Notes: a model not told the origin generated them from the sequence alone. A stretch of 64,000 nt of DNA from DASYAE01 sp036501535 (GCA_036501535.1 DASYAE010000289.1:62001-126000), one strand, 5' to 3'; counted from the first letter of the stretch, positions 35,626 through 43,409 are shown. Made by a program: numbers and translations.

Positions 35626-36789
35626 TCACCGGGCCCTGATCGTCGTGGCGCGGCGGCGGCCGGGGAACAGCCGGGTGCTCATCGGCGGCAGCGGATCGCG
35701 CGTGGTGCCACGCAGATCGTAGGCCGCGTACTCGAGCCCTGCGGATTTCGCGACGTCGCCGACCGCGCCCGGGCCGAATCCGAGGCCGGGCATCTGGCCG
35801 ACCCGGTGGCCCCGCGGGTCGAGGAAGAGCAGGCCGCTGTATCGCAGCAGCCGGGCCAAGTTCGGCGGGCGGTTGCCGGCGTACTCCCGCTCCTTGTACC
35901 AAACGATTTCGGCCGCGCCGGTCGGCCCGGCGTCGCGGGCCAGCGGGATCTCGGTCTCGACTCCGTGCGCATCCTTCGCCACGAGCCGGCGCCCGGTCCA
36001 GCTCAGCGAGGCGTTGGCCCACCAGCCCTCGAGCGCCTTGATCTGCAGCTCGTCCAGTCCCAGCGCCTGGGTGGGCTGCGGGTGGACGACCCGCGACTCG
36101 CCGGACGGCGGCAGCTTGGGCGAGTAGTGGCCGGCCGCGGCGAGCATCGGGCGGCCCGACGCGCCGCGCTCGAAGTCGAAGCCGGCGCTCCTGCCCCGGC
36201 CCGTGGAGATCACGTCCCGGTTGGCGCGGGCCCAGGCCCGGGCCGCCTTGTACCTGCGCATCGCGTCGCGCGCCGACCTGAGGAAGACGTGCACCAGGAT
36301 CTGCTCGACCGCGACCGGGGCCGCCGCGGCGGCCAGCGGCCACCACCAGAGGCCGGAGAAGAACCGGTAGTGCCCCGAGTCGGCAGCCGCGGCGGCGAAG
36401 CTCCCCGCGTCGAAGTCGTTCGTGGACTCCAGGTGCCAGAAGGACGCGATCCACAGCAGCGCGAACGCCGCGTAGACCAGCACGACCGAGGCCCGCCAGG
36501 CGATGCGCCGCATCCGGCGATAGAAGAAGAGCACTTCGACACCGTGGTCGAAATGCGGGCGGCGCCAGATGTGCGCCGTCAACGCGGTGACCCACAGCGG
36601 CACCGTGGCCACCGCCCACAGGTTCCCGGTGTCGACGCTCGCGTTCGTCGCGACGATGGCCACGAATATGGCGATCGCGGCCGCTGCGAAGGATATGTGG
36701 ACGCCCACGGACACCAGGCGCGAGCGGGAGACGAGCCGCCTGCGCAGTACCTCGGCCGACTCGGGGATGGTCCCGAAGTCAATGCTCAT
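35626..36789 (-). CDS. Membrane protein of unknown function
   Basis: I do not recognise this 387-residue protein. It has four hydrophobic segments: about residues 28-48, 54-72, 98-118 and 146-166, in two pairs separated by a basic FFYRRMRRIAWR loop. A soluble C-terminal half of about 220 residues follows, with a PPNLARLLRYSGLLFLDPRG motif. SD GGGAG precedes the ATG at 36789. It follows the WGR/propeller gene on the same strand at a distance of 126 bp, with which it may be co-transcribed. It is convergent with the HD gene. Confidence 0.75.
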   Translation of the reverse strand: MSIDFGTIPESAEVLRRRLVSRSRLVSVGVHISFAAAAIAIFVAIVATNASVDTGNLWAVATVPLWVTALTAHIWRRPHFDHGVEVLFFYRRMRRIAWRASVVLVYAAFALLWIASFWHLESTNDFDAGSFAAAAADSGHYRFFSGLWWWPLAAAAAPVAVEQILVHVFLRSARDAMRRYKAARAWARANRDVISTGRGRSAGFDFERGASGRPMLAAAGHYSPKLPPSGESRVVHPQPTQALGLDELQIKALEGWWANASLSWTGRRLVAKDAHGVETEIPLARDAGPTGAAEIVWYKEREYAGNRPPNLARLLRYSGLLFLDPRGHRVGQMPGLGFGPGAVGDVAKSAGLEYAAYDLRGTTRDPLPPMSTRLFPGRRRATTIRAR

Positions 36790-36915
36790 ATCCGTCTCCC
36801 GTGGCGTGGCCGGACCGGGGCCCCGCTCGCTCCCCCGGGCATTCTGCCAGCCTTGGGCGTCGTACGGGCGGGGACCGGCGTCGCCGTGCCACGGGCAGTG
36901 CGGCGACCTCGCCGG

Positions 36916-38367
36916 TTAAAGCAGACGGCGTATCTCGCCGCGGATCCGGTAGAAGCCGCGGTCGTTGGAGAGCACCTCGTCGACCACATATCGCGCACCG
37001 GCCACTCGGTGCTCGCGCGGGAACTGCACGTTCCAGTCGCGCCGATAGCCGGTGTCGACCACGCGGATGCGCAGCCGCCCTTGCTCGTCGACGCACTCGA
37101 CGGTCACGCCGGCGCCGACCGTCGCGGTCGTGGAGAGCTGCGCGGCCGGGGCGTAGGCGGAGGTGGTGAGCGCGGCGGCCGCCTTGACGTCGACCACGGC
37201 CGGCACGTCGCCGCCCTTCGCCGCCTCGATGGCCGACGCGCTGACGTCGATGCAGGCCAGCGTGCCGTCGGTGGTGACGATGTAGAGCTTTTCCTCGTGA
37301 TACTGCATGGACAGCGCGGCGCCGCAGCCGGTCGCCAGTTTCCAGAGCCGGGTGCCGTCCGCGGTGAAGCAGTACACGGACAGCGCGTTGTCGCCGGCGA
37401 AGACGTATTCGCCGCGCGGCGATGTCGCACACGAATAGACCGCGTCGTCGCACCGATAGACGGCCTGGATAGCGCCGTTCGCCTTGTCGAGCCGCTGGAC
37501 CAGGTGCCGACCGGTGCCGGCGTATACGCTGTCGTGTTCCTGCCAGCCGAATAGCACGCTGCCGTTGGTGCCGGTGTGCCAGAGCTGCCGGCCGCCCTCG
37601 GTGGCGTATGCGGTCACTCCTGAGCTGTGCCCGTGGTAGGTGGCCCGCTCGTCGCAGCGCACCATCCAGGCGCTGCGGCCGAGGCTCTGCCGGGCCCACT
37701 GGAACTCGTCTTCGTGGTCGATGACGGTCAGGCCGCCGCCCGCGTCGGCGACGCCGAGCACGCCGTCGCGGATGTCGAGCCAGTAGATGTCGACGTCGTC
37801 AGAGATCTGATAGGCCGCGAACGGGACCTTCGACGACAGGTCGTACACCCGGCCGTCGTCGCAGCCCGCGTAGATCCAGAAGTCGTCCGCGACAAGGCAC
37901 TTCACGCCGTCCGGCAGCTTGAAGTGGGAGATCACGGTGCCGCCGTGCCCGAGCGCGTACACGTGGCCGGACTGATTGCCGACCCAGCAGCGCTCGTCGT
38001 CGATGTGGATGCCGAAGGCGCTGGAGCCGGTGCGGAACCGCCAGAGCACCGGCGCCGTGGCCGCGCTGGTGGCCGGGGTCACCACGGCGGTCGCGCGGCG
38101 GGTCACCGGACGCGCGGCGCGCCCGCCGCGCAGCGCCGGGGCGTACCCCTTGCGCACCTTCTCGCCGATCTTCTTCGACGCCGCGGCCTGCGCCTTTTGC
38201 ACGGTCGGGAACGAGGCGACCTGCTCCTGGCCCTCGGTGCCGATCCGGCCGTAGCGGACCCGCACGGTGGTGCCGGTGATGACGACCTCGTAGAACTTGT
38301 GCGCGCCCCCGCCGTCCTCGGAGAGCTCCAGGTAGGTCGTGCCCTCGGCAAGGTCCAGATCTGACAT
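36916..38367 (-). CDS. WGR domain protein fused to a beta-propeller
   Basis: 483 residues. Residues 1-80 form a WGR domain (TYLELSEDGGGAHKFYEVVI, VRVRYGRIGTEGQ, and a FPTVQKAQAAASKKIGEKVRKGY end). Such domains bind nucleic acid or proteins in PARPs and MolR-like proteins. After a basic linker, residues 115-400 consist of repeated strands such as VLWRFRTGSSAFGIHID, GHVYALGHGG, RVYDLSSKVP, TRLWKLATGC, LYIVTTDGTLACID, a PQQ/WD-like propeller. A C-terminal beta domain of about 80 residues follows. The ATG at 38367 begins right before the WGR domain. No signal peptide. The reaction or ligand is unknown. Confidence 0.82.
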   Translation of the reverse strand: MSDLDLAEGTTYLELSEDGGGAHKFYEVVITGTTVRVRYGRIGTEGQEQVASFPTVQKAQAAASKKIGEKVRKGYAPALRGGRAARPVTRRATAVVTPATSAATAPVLWRFRTGSSAFGIHIDDERCWVGNQSGHVYALGHGGTVISHFKLPDGVKCLVADDFWIYAGCDDGRVYDLSSKVPFAAYQISDDVDIYWLDIRDGVLGVADAGGGLTVIDHEDEFQWARQSLGRSAWMVRCDERATYHGHSSGVTAYATEGGRQLWHTGTNGSVLFGWQEHDSVYAGTGRHLVQRLDKANGAIQAVYRCDDAVYSCATSPRGEYVFAGDNALSVYCFTADGTRLWKLATGCGAALSMQYHEEKLYIVTTDGTLACIDVSASAIEAAKGGDVPAVVDVKAAAALTTSAYAPAAQLSTTATVGAGVTVECVDEQGRLRIRVVDTGYRRDWNVQFPREHRVAGARYVVDEVLSNDRGFYRIRGEIRRLL

Positions 38368-38491
38368 CGCGGCAGACCGCCCTCTCTGCTCGCCGCGGCT
38401 CTCGCGGCGCCTGGGCAGAACAATAGGGAACCGCACCGACATCTGGCGCCGGAACCCTTACCGCATCAACGGATCGACGGCCCTGGCAGGC

Positions 38492-39853
38492 CTATGCGAC
38501 AGGCTGCCGATGCTCGCGCTCGTCGACGACCCGGCGCATCTTGCCGGCCGAGCGCTCGACGCTCCCCGGCTCCAGCACCTCGACGCCGACGGTGACGCCG
38601 ACGCCCTCCTTGACGCCGTGCGCCAGTTGCGCCGCGGCCGCCGCGCGCTGCTGCGCGGTCGCGCCCGGCCCGGCCTCGACCAGCACGGTCAGCTGGTCGA
38701 GCCGGGCCTGCCGGGTCAGCCGCAGCTGGAAGTGCGGGGCGAGCCCGGCGGTGCGCAGCACGATCTCCTCGATCTGGGTCGGGAAGACGTTGACGCCGCG
38801 CAGGATGATCATGTCGTCGCAGCGCCCGGTGACCTTCTGCATCCGGCGGAAGGCGGGCCGGGCGGTGCCGGGCAGCAGCCGTGTCAGGTCCCTGGTGCGG
38901 TAGCGGATGATCGGCAGGGCCTGCTTGGTCAGCGAGGTGAAGACCAGCTCGCCGAGTCGCCCGCCGGCCGTCTCGGCCTCGGACAGCGCCGCGCCGGTGT
39001 CCGGGTCGACCACCTCCGGGTAGAAGTGGTCCTCCCAGATGTGCAGGCCGTCCTTGGTCTCGACGCACTCCTGCGACACGCCCGGCCCGACGACCTCGGA
39101 GAGCCCGTATATGTCGACCGCGTGGATGCCCGCGCGCCGCTCGATCTCCTGCCGCATCTGCTCGGTCCACGGCTCGGCGCCGAAGATTCCGACGCGCAGC
39201 GCGGTGTCGCGCGGGTCGATGCCCTGACGGTCGAACTCGTCGAGCAGGGTGAGCATGTAGCTCGGCGTCAGCATGATGATCTCGGGTTCGAAGTCCACGA
39301 TCAGCCGGACCTGCCGCTCGGTCATGCCGCCGGAGGCCGGGATCACCGTGCAGCCGAGGCGTTCTGCGCCGTAGTGCGCGCCGAGCCCGCCGGTGAAGAG
39401 CCCGTATCCGTAGGCGACGTGGACCCTGTGCCCGGGCCGGCCGCCGGCGGCCCGGATGGAGCGCGCGATCAGGTCGGCCCACATGGACAGGTCGGCCTCG
39501 GTGTAGCCGACCACGGTCGGGCGGCCGGTCGTGCCGCTGGAGGCGTGGATCCGGCGCACGTCGGCCATCGGCACGGCGAACATGCCGAAGGGGTAGGCCT
39601 CGCGCAGGTCGGCCTTCGTGGTGAAGGGGAACCGGGCCAGGTCCTCCAGGCTGCGGCAGTCCTCGGGCCGCACGCCGGCCGCGTCGAACTTCCGCCGGTA
39701 GAGCTCGACATTCTCGTAGGCGAGGCGCAGCGTGGCCTGAAGCCGGTCGAGCTGGTGGCGCCTCAGCTCGTCGATGGACATCCGCTCCCCGGCGTCGAGG
39801 AGTTCGGGCGGCAGCGGGTCGCCGATGCGCCGTACCGCGCTCTCACCGCTCAT
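38492..39853 (-). CDS. paaK: Phenylacetate-CoA ligase
   Basis: 453 residues of the PaaK branch of adenylate-forming enzymes: RIHASSGTTGRPTVVGYTE (P-loop near residue 105), YGLSEVVGPGVSQEC, and the C-terminal RCDDMIILRGVNVFPTQIEE with the hinge. It activates phenylacetate to phenylacetyl-CoA, the entry step of aerobic phenylacetate breakdown. The paaABCDE epoxidase genes are not in the window. Its start overlaps the paaI stop by one base (TGATG), so both enzymes come from one mRNA. Confidence 0.95.
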   Translation of the reverse strand: MSGESAVRRIGDPLPPELLDAGERMSIDELRRHQLDRLQATLRLAYENVELYRRKFDAAGVRPEDCRSLEDLARFPFTTKADLREAYPFGMFAVPMADVRRIHASSGTTGRPTVVGYTEADLSMWADLIARSIRAAGGRPGHRVHVAYGYGLFTGGLGAHYGAERLGCTVIPASGGMTERQVRLIVDFEPEIIMLTPSYMLTLLDEFDRQGIDPRDTALRVGIFGAEPWTEQMRQEIERRAGIHAVDIYGLSEVVGPGVSQECVETKDGLHIWEDHFYPEVVDPDTGAALSEAETAGGRLGELVFTSLTKQALPIIRYRTRDLTRLLPGTARPAFRRMQKVTGRCDDMIILRGVNVFPTQIEEIVLRTAGLAPHFQLRLTRQARLDQLTVLVEAGPGATAQQRAAAAAQLAHGVKEGVGVTVGVEVLEPGSVERSAGKMRRVVDEREHRQPVA

Positions 39854-40338
39854 CAGGCCTCCCCGGCCTTACCCTCGCCACTGCCGTTGTCCTTCAGCGT
39901 TCGGCTGTGTCCGCGAAACTCGGCGACGACCTCGCCGCCGCGCCGGACGGTCACGTCATAGATGCCGCTGCGCCCATAACGCGTCCGCTCGACCGCGCGT
40001 GCGGTGAGGATGTCGCCTTCCCGCACAGGTGCGATGAAGGCGATATCGGCCGACGCCGCCACGGTCACCGGGCCGTGCGTATTGCAGGCACAGGCGAACG
40101 CCGTGTCGGCGAACAGGAAGATGAAGCCGCCGTGCGCGATTCCGTGTCCGTTGACCATCGCGCCGGTCACGGTCATGCGGAGCGAGGCGGCGCCGTCGGC
40201 GGCCTCGACCAGCTCGATGCCGAGGCCGCGGGACGCGCGGTCCGCGGCGAACATGGCCTGGGCGGGTCCCGCCGCGGGCTCGCCGGTCGGCTCGCGGACC
40301 GGGTCGGCCGTGCGCATGGGCCCCGAGTGCGCGGTCAT
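39853..40338 (-). CDS. paaI: PaaI-type hydroxyphenylacetyl-CoA thioesterase
   Basis: 161 residues, hot-dog fold with the PaaI pattern FAADRASRGLGIEL, GMVNGHG-like NGHGIAHGGFIFLFADTAFA with the catalytic Asp, and a VHTARAVERTRYGR-like strand. It releases CoA from dead-end intermediates of the phenylacetate pathway. I choose the ATG at 40338 because GAGG lies 5 nt upstream; other in-frame ATGs lie at 40353 and 40386, but the last falls inside a palindrome (40379-40390) that looks like an operator. Confidence 0.9.
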   Translation of the reverse strand: MTAHSGPMRTADPVREPTGEPAAGPAQAMFAADRASRGLGIELVEAADGAASLRMTVTGAMVNGHGIAHGGFIFLFADTAFACACNTHGPVTVAASADIAFIAPVREGDILTARAVERTRYGRSGIYDVTVRRGGEVVAEFRGHSRTLKDNGSGEGKAGEA

Positions 40339-40378
40339 CGACACCTCAACCATCCGCAGTCGTCCCGCGTATACCCGA

Positions 40379-40390
40379 CCGAACATTCGG
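40379..40390 (-). promoter_or_regulatory. Possible operator upstream of paaI-paaK
   Basis: Palindrome CCGAA-CA-TTCGG, flanked by ACCG.../...CGGT, upstream of a TATACG -10-like box (minus strand). A TetR-type PaaR regulator is a guess; its known corynebacterial site also ends in ACCG/CGGT but has other spacing. Confidence 0.35.
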
Positions 40391-40495
40391 ACGGTTTCTG
40401 ACGAGCACCAGTAATCCAGCCGCCGCGCGGCCTGTCAAGAGCGCCCGGCCGACGGCGGCGCCGCGGCCTGGCGCCATGGGTTCAGCGGGTCGGGT

Positions 40496-40501
40496 TAAGC
40501 T
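40496..40501 (+). promoter_or_regulatory. -10 box, leaderless start of the DUF711 gene
   Basis: TAAGCT followed by 6 nt and the ATG at 40508. No SD. Confidence 0.55.
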
Positions 40502-40507
40502 GCCGCT

Positions 40508-41746
40508 ATGCGCAAGCCGGTGATCAGAACCGTCACGCGGGGGCTCGCCGCCCCGCACCCGCTGAGCGGCCCGACGATCGAGAAGGCCGTGGCCGAGCTG
40601 CGTGCGGCGGAGGCGGCGTTCGGCGACGCCGGATACACCGTGCAGACGGTCCGCATCACCACGCGCAGCGTCTTCGACGACATGGCCGAGGCGAAACCGG
40701 GCGAGCTGCTGGCTTACGCACGCCGGCTGCAGCGGGAGCTGGAGAACCTGGGCATCGACCACTTCTCGCTCGGCCCGGCCCCGGCGGTGCGGCCTGACTT
40801 CGCCCTGGACCGGCTCGACGTGATCGGCGACCTGGTGGTCGAGAACCCGGCGCTGACCGTCACCGCGCTGCTCGCATCGGCGCAGCACGGCATCCGGCGC
40901 GCGGCCGCGCTGCCGGCGGCGCGCACGACGCTGCAGATCGCGCAGAACACGCAGGCCGGCATCGGGAACTTCCGGTTCGCCACGCTGTTCTGCGTCGAGC
41001 CGGGGCACCCGTTCTTCCCGGCCGGCTACCATGCGGGCCCTGATTCGCTGGCCGTCGGCCTGCAGGGCGCCGGCGTGCTGGCGGAGGCCTTCGCCGAAGC
41101 TGGCGACGACGGCAACGGCGGTGGCGACGATGACGACCGCGCCGGCGGCGACGTCTCCGGCGCGGGCATCGTCGCGCCCGAGTCGGTCACCCGGCGGACC
41201 CGGGAGGCGCTGACCGAGGCGGCCGGGCCGGTCGTCGCGATCGCCCGGCGGCTCGCGCAGGCGGCGGGCGTCGGCTTCGGCGGCATCGACCTCTCCCCGG
41301 CGCCGACGATCGAGCGCTCCATGAGCATCGGCGTGGCGATCGAGGCGGCGATCGGCGCCCGCTTCGGCGCGCCGGGCACGGTCGCGGCGGTCGGCGCGAT
41401 CACCCGCGCGCTGCGCACGACCGACCTGCCGATCTGCGGCTACAACGGCCTGATGCTGCCGGTTCTGGAGGATCCGGTCCTCACCGAGGTGTGGGAGCGC
41501 GGCGACCTGACGCCGCACCAACTGCTGGCCTACTCGGCGATCTGCGGCACCGGCCTCGACACCGTCCCGCTGCCCGGCGCCACCACCGCCGAAGAGATCG
41601 CAGCCCTCTACCTCGACGTGGCGACCCTCGCCGAACGGCTGGCCAAGCCGCTCTCGGCCCGCCTCTTCCCGCTGCCCGGCGTCGAAGCGGGCCAACCGAC
41701 CTCGTTCGACTCGCCCTACCTGCTCAACATCCGCCTGCCCCGGTAG
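40508..41746 (+). CDS. DUF711 family protein
   Basis: 412 residues. The start IRTVTRGLAAPHPL, the block NFRFATLFCVEPGHPFFPAGYH and the C-terminal GTGLDTVPLPG match the DUF711/UPF0210 family (COG2848), distantly related to glycyl-radical-type barrel proteins but without the radical glycine loop. The activity is unknown. An acidic low-complexity insertion (GDDGNGGGDDDDRAGGD) near residue 205 is unusual. The mRNA is probably leaderless. It ends at a hairpin before luxI, so it is probably not co-transcribed with that gene. Confidence 0.85.
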   Translation: MRKPVIRTVTRGLAAPHPLSGPTIEKAVAELRAAEAAFGDAGYTVQTVRITTRSVFDDMAEAKPGELLAYARRLQRELENLGIDHFSLGPAPAVRPDFALDRLDVIGDLVVENPALTVTALLASAQHGIRRAAALPAARTTLQIAQNTQAGIGNFRFATLFCVEPGHPFFPAGYHAGPDSLAVGLQGAGVLAEAFAEAGDDGNGGGDDDDRAGGDVSGAGIVAPESVTRRTREALTEAAGPVVAIARRLAQAAGVGFGGIDLSPAPTIERSMSIGVAIEAAIGARFGAPGTVAAVGAITRALRTTDLPICGYNGLMLPVLEDPVLTEVWERGDLTPHQLLAYSAICGTGLDTVPLPGATTAEEIAALYLDVATLAERLAKPLSARLFPLPGVEAGQPTSFDSPYLLNIRLPR

Positions 41747-41808
41747 CCCGCGGCCGGTCCGATCCCGTCGAAGCGTGCACCCGCAGCCGACTTCGACTGC
41801 TGAGTCTT

Positions 41809-41833
41809 GCCGCCGGATTCGGCTGCCGGCGGC
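41809..41833 (+). terminator. Terminator-like hairpin after the DUF711 gene
   Basis: GCCGCCGG (41809-41816) and CCGGCGGC (41826-41833) pair perfectly around a 9-nt loop. It separates the DUF711 gene from the luxI promoter. Confidence 0.55.
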
Positions 41834-41914
41834 GGAATCTACAGCTACATGTCAGCGATGGACGTGCCTGCGAACCGTGCGATGAGTATCATAGGCCTGA
41901 GTAAAGATCTCTGA

Positions 41915-41933
41915 TAAGCTACGCCGGGCGTAG
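41915..41933 (+). promoter_or_regulatory. luxI promoter: -10 box and 15-bp palindrome
   Basis: TGATAAGCT contains a TAAGCT -10 (41915-41920). The perfect palindrome CTACGCC-G-GGCGTAG (41919-41933) starts inside it and covers the expected transcription start, a position where a bound protein would block RNA polymerase. The sequence is not a lux box. A second short inverted repeat, GTGG-AATG-CCAC, follows. Confidence 0.55.
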
Positions 41934-42055
41934 TGGAATGCCACGTCCTTGCAGGTCATCCCACCGAGGTGAGGTAAGTGCGGGTCGCAGTGCGTTGCAG
42001 CAGCTGTACCGAGATCGTGTCCGCCGGCGAGGAGGCGGCGGCACCGAGGCTCGAG

Positions 42056-42742
42056 ATGTACGAGGTTGTGATTGGATGTCCTGGTGATCCGTGGATGACC
42101 TCAGTGCTGTTAACTAAAATGTTCCGCCTGCGTTACGAGGTCTTTCACCGGCAACTGGGTTGGGACGTCGACGGCACCGACGGCCTTGAGCGCGACGGGT
42201 TCGACGGCCTCGCCCCGGTGTACGCCCTCGCAGTCAGCCGCATGGACGACAGCGTGGTCGGCTGTCTTCGTATGCTGCCGACCCTGGGCCCGCACATGCT
42301 GGGCGACGTCGCGGCCTTCCAGCCGGCCCTGCAGGGCCGGCCGTGCCCGCGCTCGCCCCGGATCTGGGAGATCAGCAGGCTCGCGGTCACGCCGCGCTGC
42401 GCCGCCGAGTCCGCCGCGGCATCGCCGACCGCAATGGCGGGATTCGGGCCGGTCCCGCGTGCGCTCCTCGCGGCGACTGGGACTTACGCACTGCGCCATG
42501 GGATCGAGACGTTCTCCGTCCTGTCCGCCGTCGCCGTGGAGCGCAAGGCCAACGCCAGCGGCATCCCGAGCACCCGGATCGGTGACCGCCCCACCCGGAT
42601 CGGCTCAGTGCTCTGCAGCACCTACTGCGTGCCCGCATCCGCCCTGGCGGATCTCGCCGGATCAGCCACAGGCGCTCAGAGAGCCGCGCCCGGCGGCTTC
42701 CACGCGGGGTCGCGGCCGGAGATGCCGAGAAGCCGGTCATAA
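42056..42742 (+). CDS. LuxI-type acyl-homoserine-lactone synthase homologue
   Basis: 228 residues from the ATG at 42056 (CGAGG 6 nt upstream). All residues that are invariant in LuxI/LasI/TraI proteins are present: Arg26 and Phe30 in LRYEVF, Trp36 in LGWDV, Asp47 and Asp50 in ERDGFD, Arg72 in GCLRMLPT, Phe88, and Glu105-Ser107-Arg108 in IWEISRLAV. GPHML and the C-terminal GIETFSVLSAVAVERKANASG also fit the GNAT-like LuxI fold. It should join an acyl chain to S-adenosylmethionine to form an acyl-homoserine lactone. An earlier GTG at 41978 with a GAGGTGAGG SD would add 26 residues (CSSC motif); family alignment favours 42056. Codon 19 is TTA. No LuxR-type receptor is in the window. The last 67 bp overlap the convergent TIGR03086 gene. 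Confidence 0.85.
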   Translation: MYEVVIGCPGDPWMTSVLLTKMFRLRYEVFHRQLGWDVDGTDGLERDGFDGLAPVYALAVSRMDDSVVGCLRMLPTLGPHMLGDVAAFQPALQGRPCPRSPRIWEISRLAVTPRCAAESAAASPTAMAGFGPVPRALLAATGTYALRHGIETFSVLSAVAVERKANASGIPSTRIGDRPTRIGSVLCSTYCVPASALADLAGSATGAQRAAPGGFHAGSRPEMPRSRS

Positions 42743-43269
42743 GGGGTCGAAGTCTCGCCGACGTCGAGCACTGCGGCGAAGGCGGCGCCCGGCTGGCGCG
42801 CGGCGTCCGGGATGGCCCGGGCCGCCTTGAGAGCCAGCGCGGTCAGGTCGTCGTCCGGCGCGAACGGGGCGCCGATCGAGACGGCGAGGTCCCAGCCGTG
42901 CAGCATGAAGTCCAGGAAGTGGAAGCTGATCGCCGCGCCGAGCGGCACGGTGCGGCGCAGTTCCGGCAGGATGAACGGCTGGTCGTCGGCGCTTGCGGCG
43001 AACGCCTCGGTCATCGCGGCCGCTGCGGCGCGGAAGGCCTGCGCCGGGTCGGAGCCGAGGTCGGCCTGGTCGAGCGGGCAGTCCGCGTCGGCGTCGCGGC
43101 CGCGGGCGGCCGACTCCCACCGCAGGTGCTGGCTGACCATGTGTTTGAGCAGGTCCTCCACGGTCCACGGCGGACAGGGCGTCGGCAGGCCGAGCGACGG
43201 CGCCGCGACCCGGTCCACCACCGGCTGCACCAGATCCAGCACTCTGCGATTGTGCGGACGGAAATCCAT
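42676..43269 (-). CDS. TIGR03086 family protein (mycothiol maleylpyruvate isomerase-like, DinB fold)
   Basis: 197 residues. The four-helix DinB/MDMPI pattern is visible: PTPCPPWTVEDLLKHMVSQHLRW with a metal-binding His, and DFMLHGWDLA with the second His. TIGR03086 proteins are actinobacterial and are thought to be mycothiol- or metal-dependent; the reaction is unknown. The ATG at 43269 follows a GGAG-containing purine stretch. Its 3' end overlaps luxI by 67 bp tail-to-tail. Confidence 0.88.
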   Translation of the reverse strand: MDFRPHNRRVLDLVQPVVDRVAAPSLGLPTPCPPWTVEDLLKHMVSQHLRWESAARGRDADADCPLDQADLGSDPAQAFRAAAAAMTEAFAASADDQPFILPELRRTVPLGAAISFHFLDFMLHGWDLAVSIGAPFAPDDDLTALALKAARAIPDAARQPGAAFAAVLDVGETSTPYDRLLGISGRDPAWKPPGAAL

Positions 43270-43380
43270 GGCCCGGCCTGCTCCGTTTCCCGGTGTCCCC
43301 GGCGTGGTCCGATCGAACAGGGTCGGTTCACTCTAATACGAAGATCGCCGCCGGGGAGCCGCCGCGGGGGCGGCCGGGCA

Positions 43381-43409
43381 TTGACGGGAAAATTGGTCTG
43401 AACCATTAT
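43381..43409 (+). promoter_or_regulatory. Chitinase promoter with DasR-like site
   Basis: -35 TTGACG (43381-43386), 17-nt spacer, -10 CATTAT (43404-43409). The spacer holds ATTGGTCTGAACCATT (43392-43407), which matches the DasR element ACTGGTCTAGACCACT of Streptomyces in the TGGTCT/ACCA half-sites. The leader to the ATG is about 165 nt and otherwise shows nothing. Confidence 0.7.

Noticed and set aside
41898..41906. GAGTAA half-site of the TetR operator upstream of luxI
   Set aside because: Only one half-site, no palindromic partner at the right distance; most likely chance.
41880..41980. Search for a lux box in the luxI promoter
   Set aside because: No 20-bp ACCTGT/ACAGGT-type element is visible; the palindrome found has a different sequence and length.
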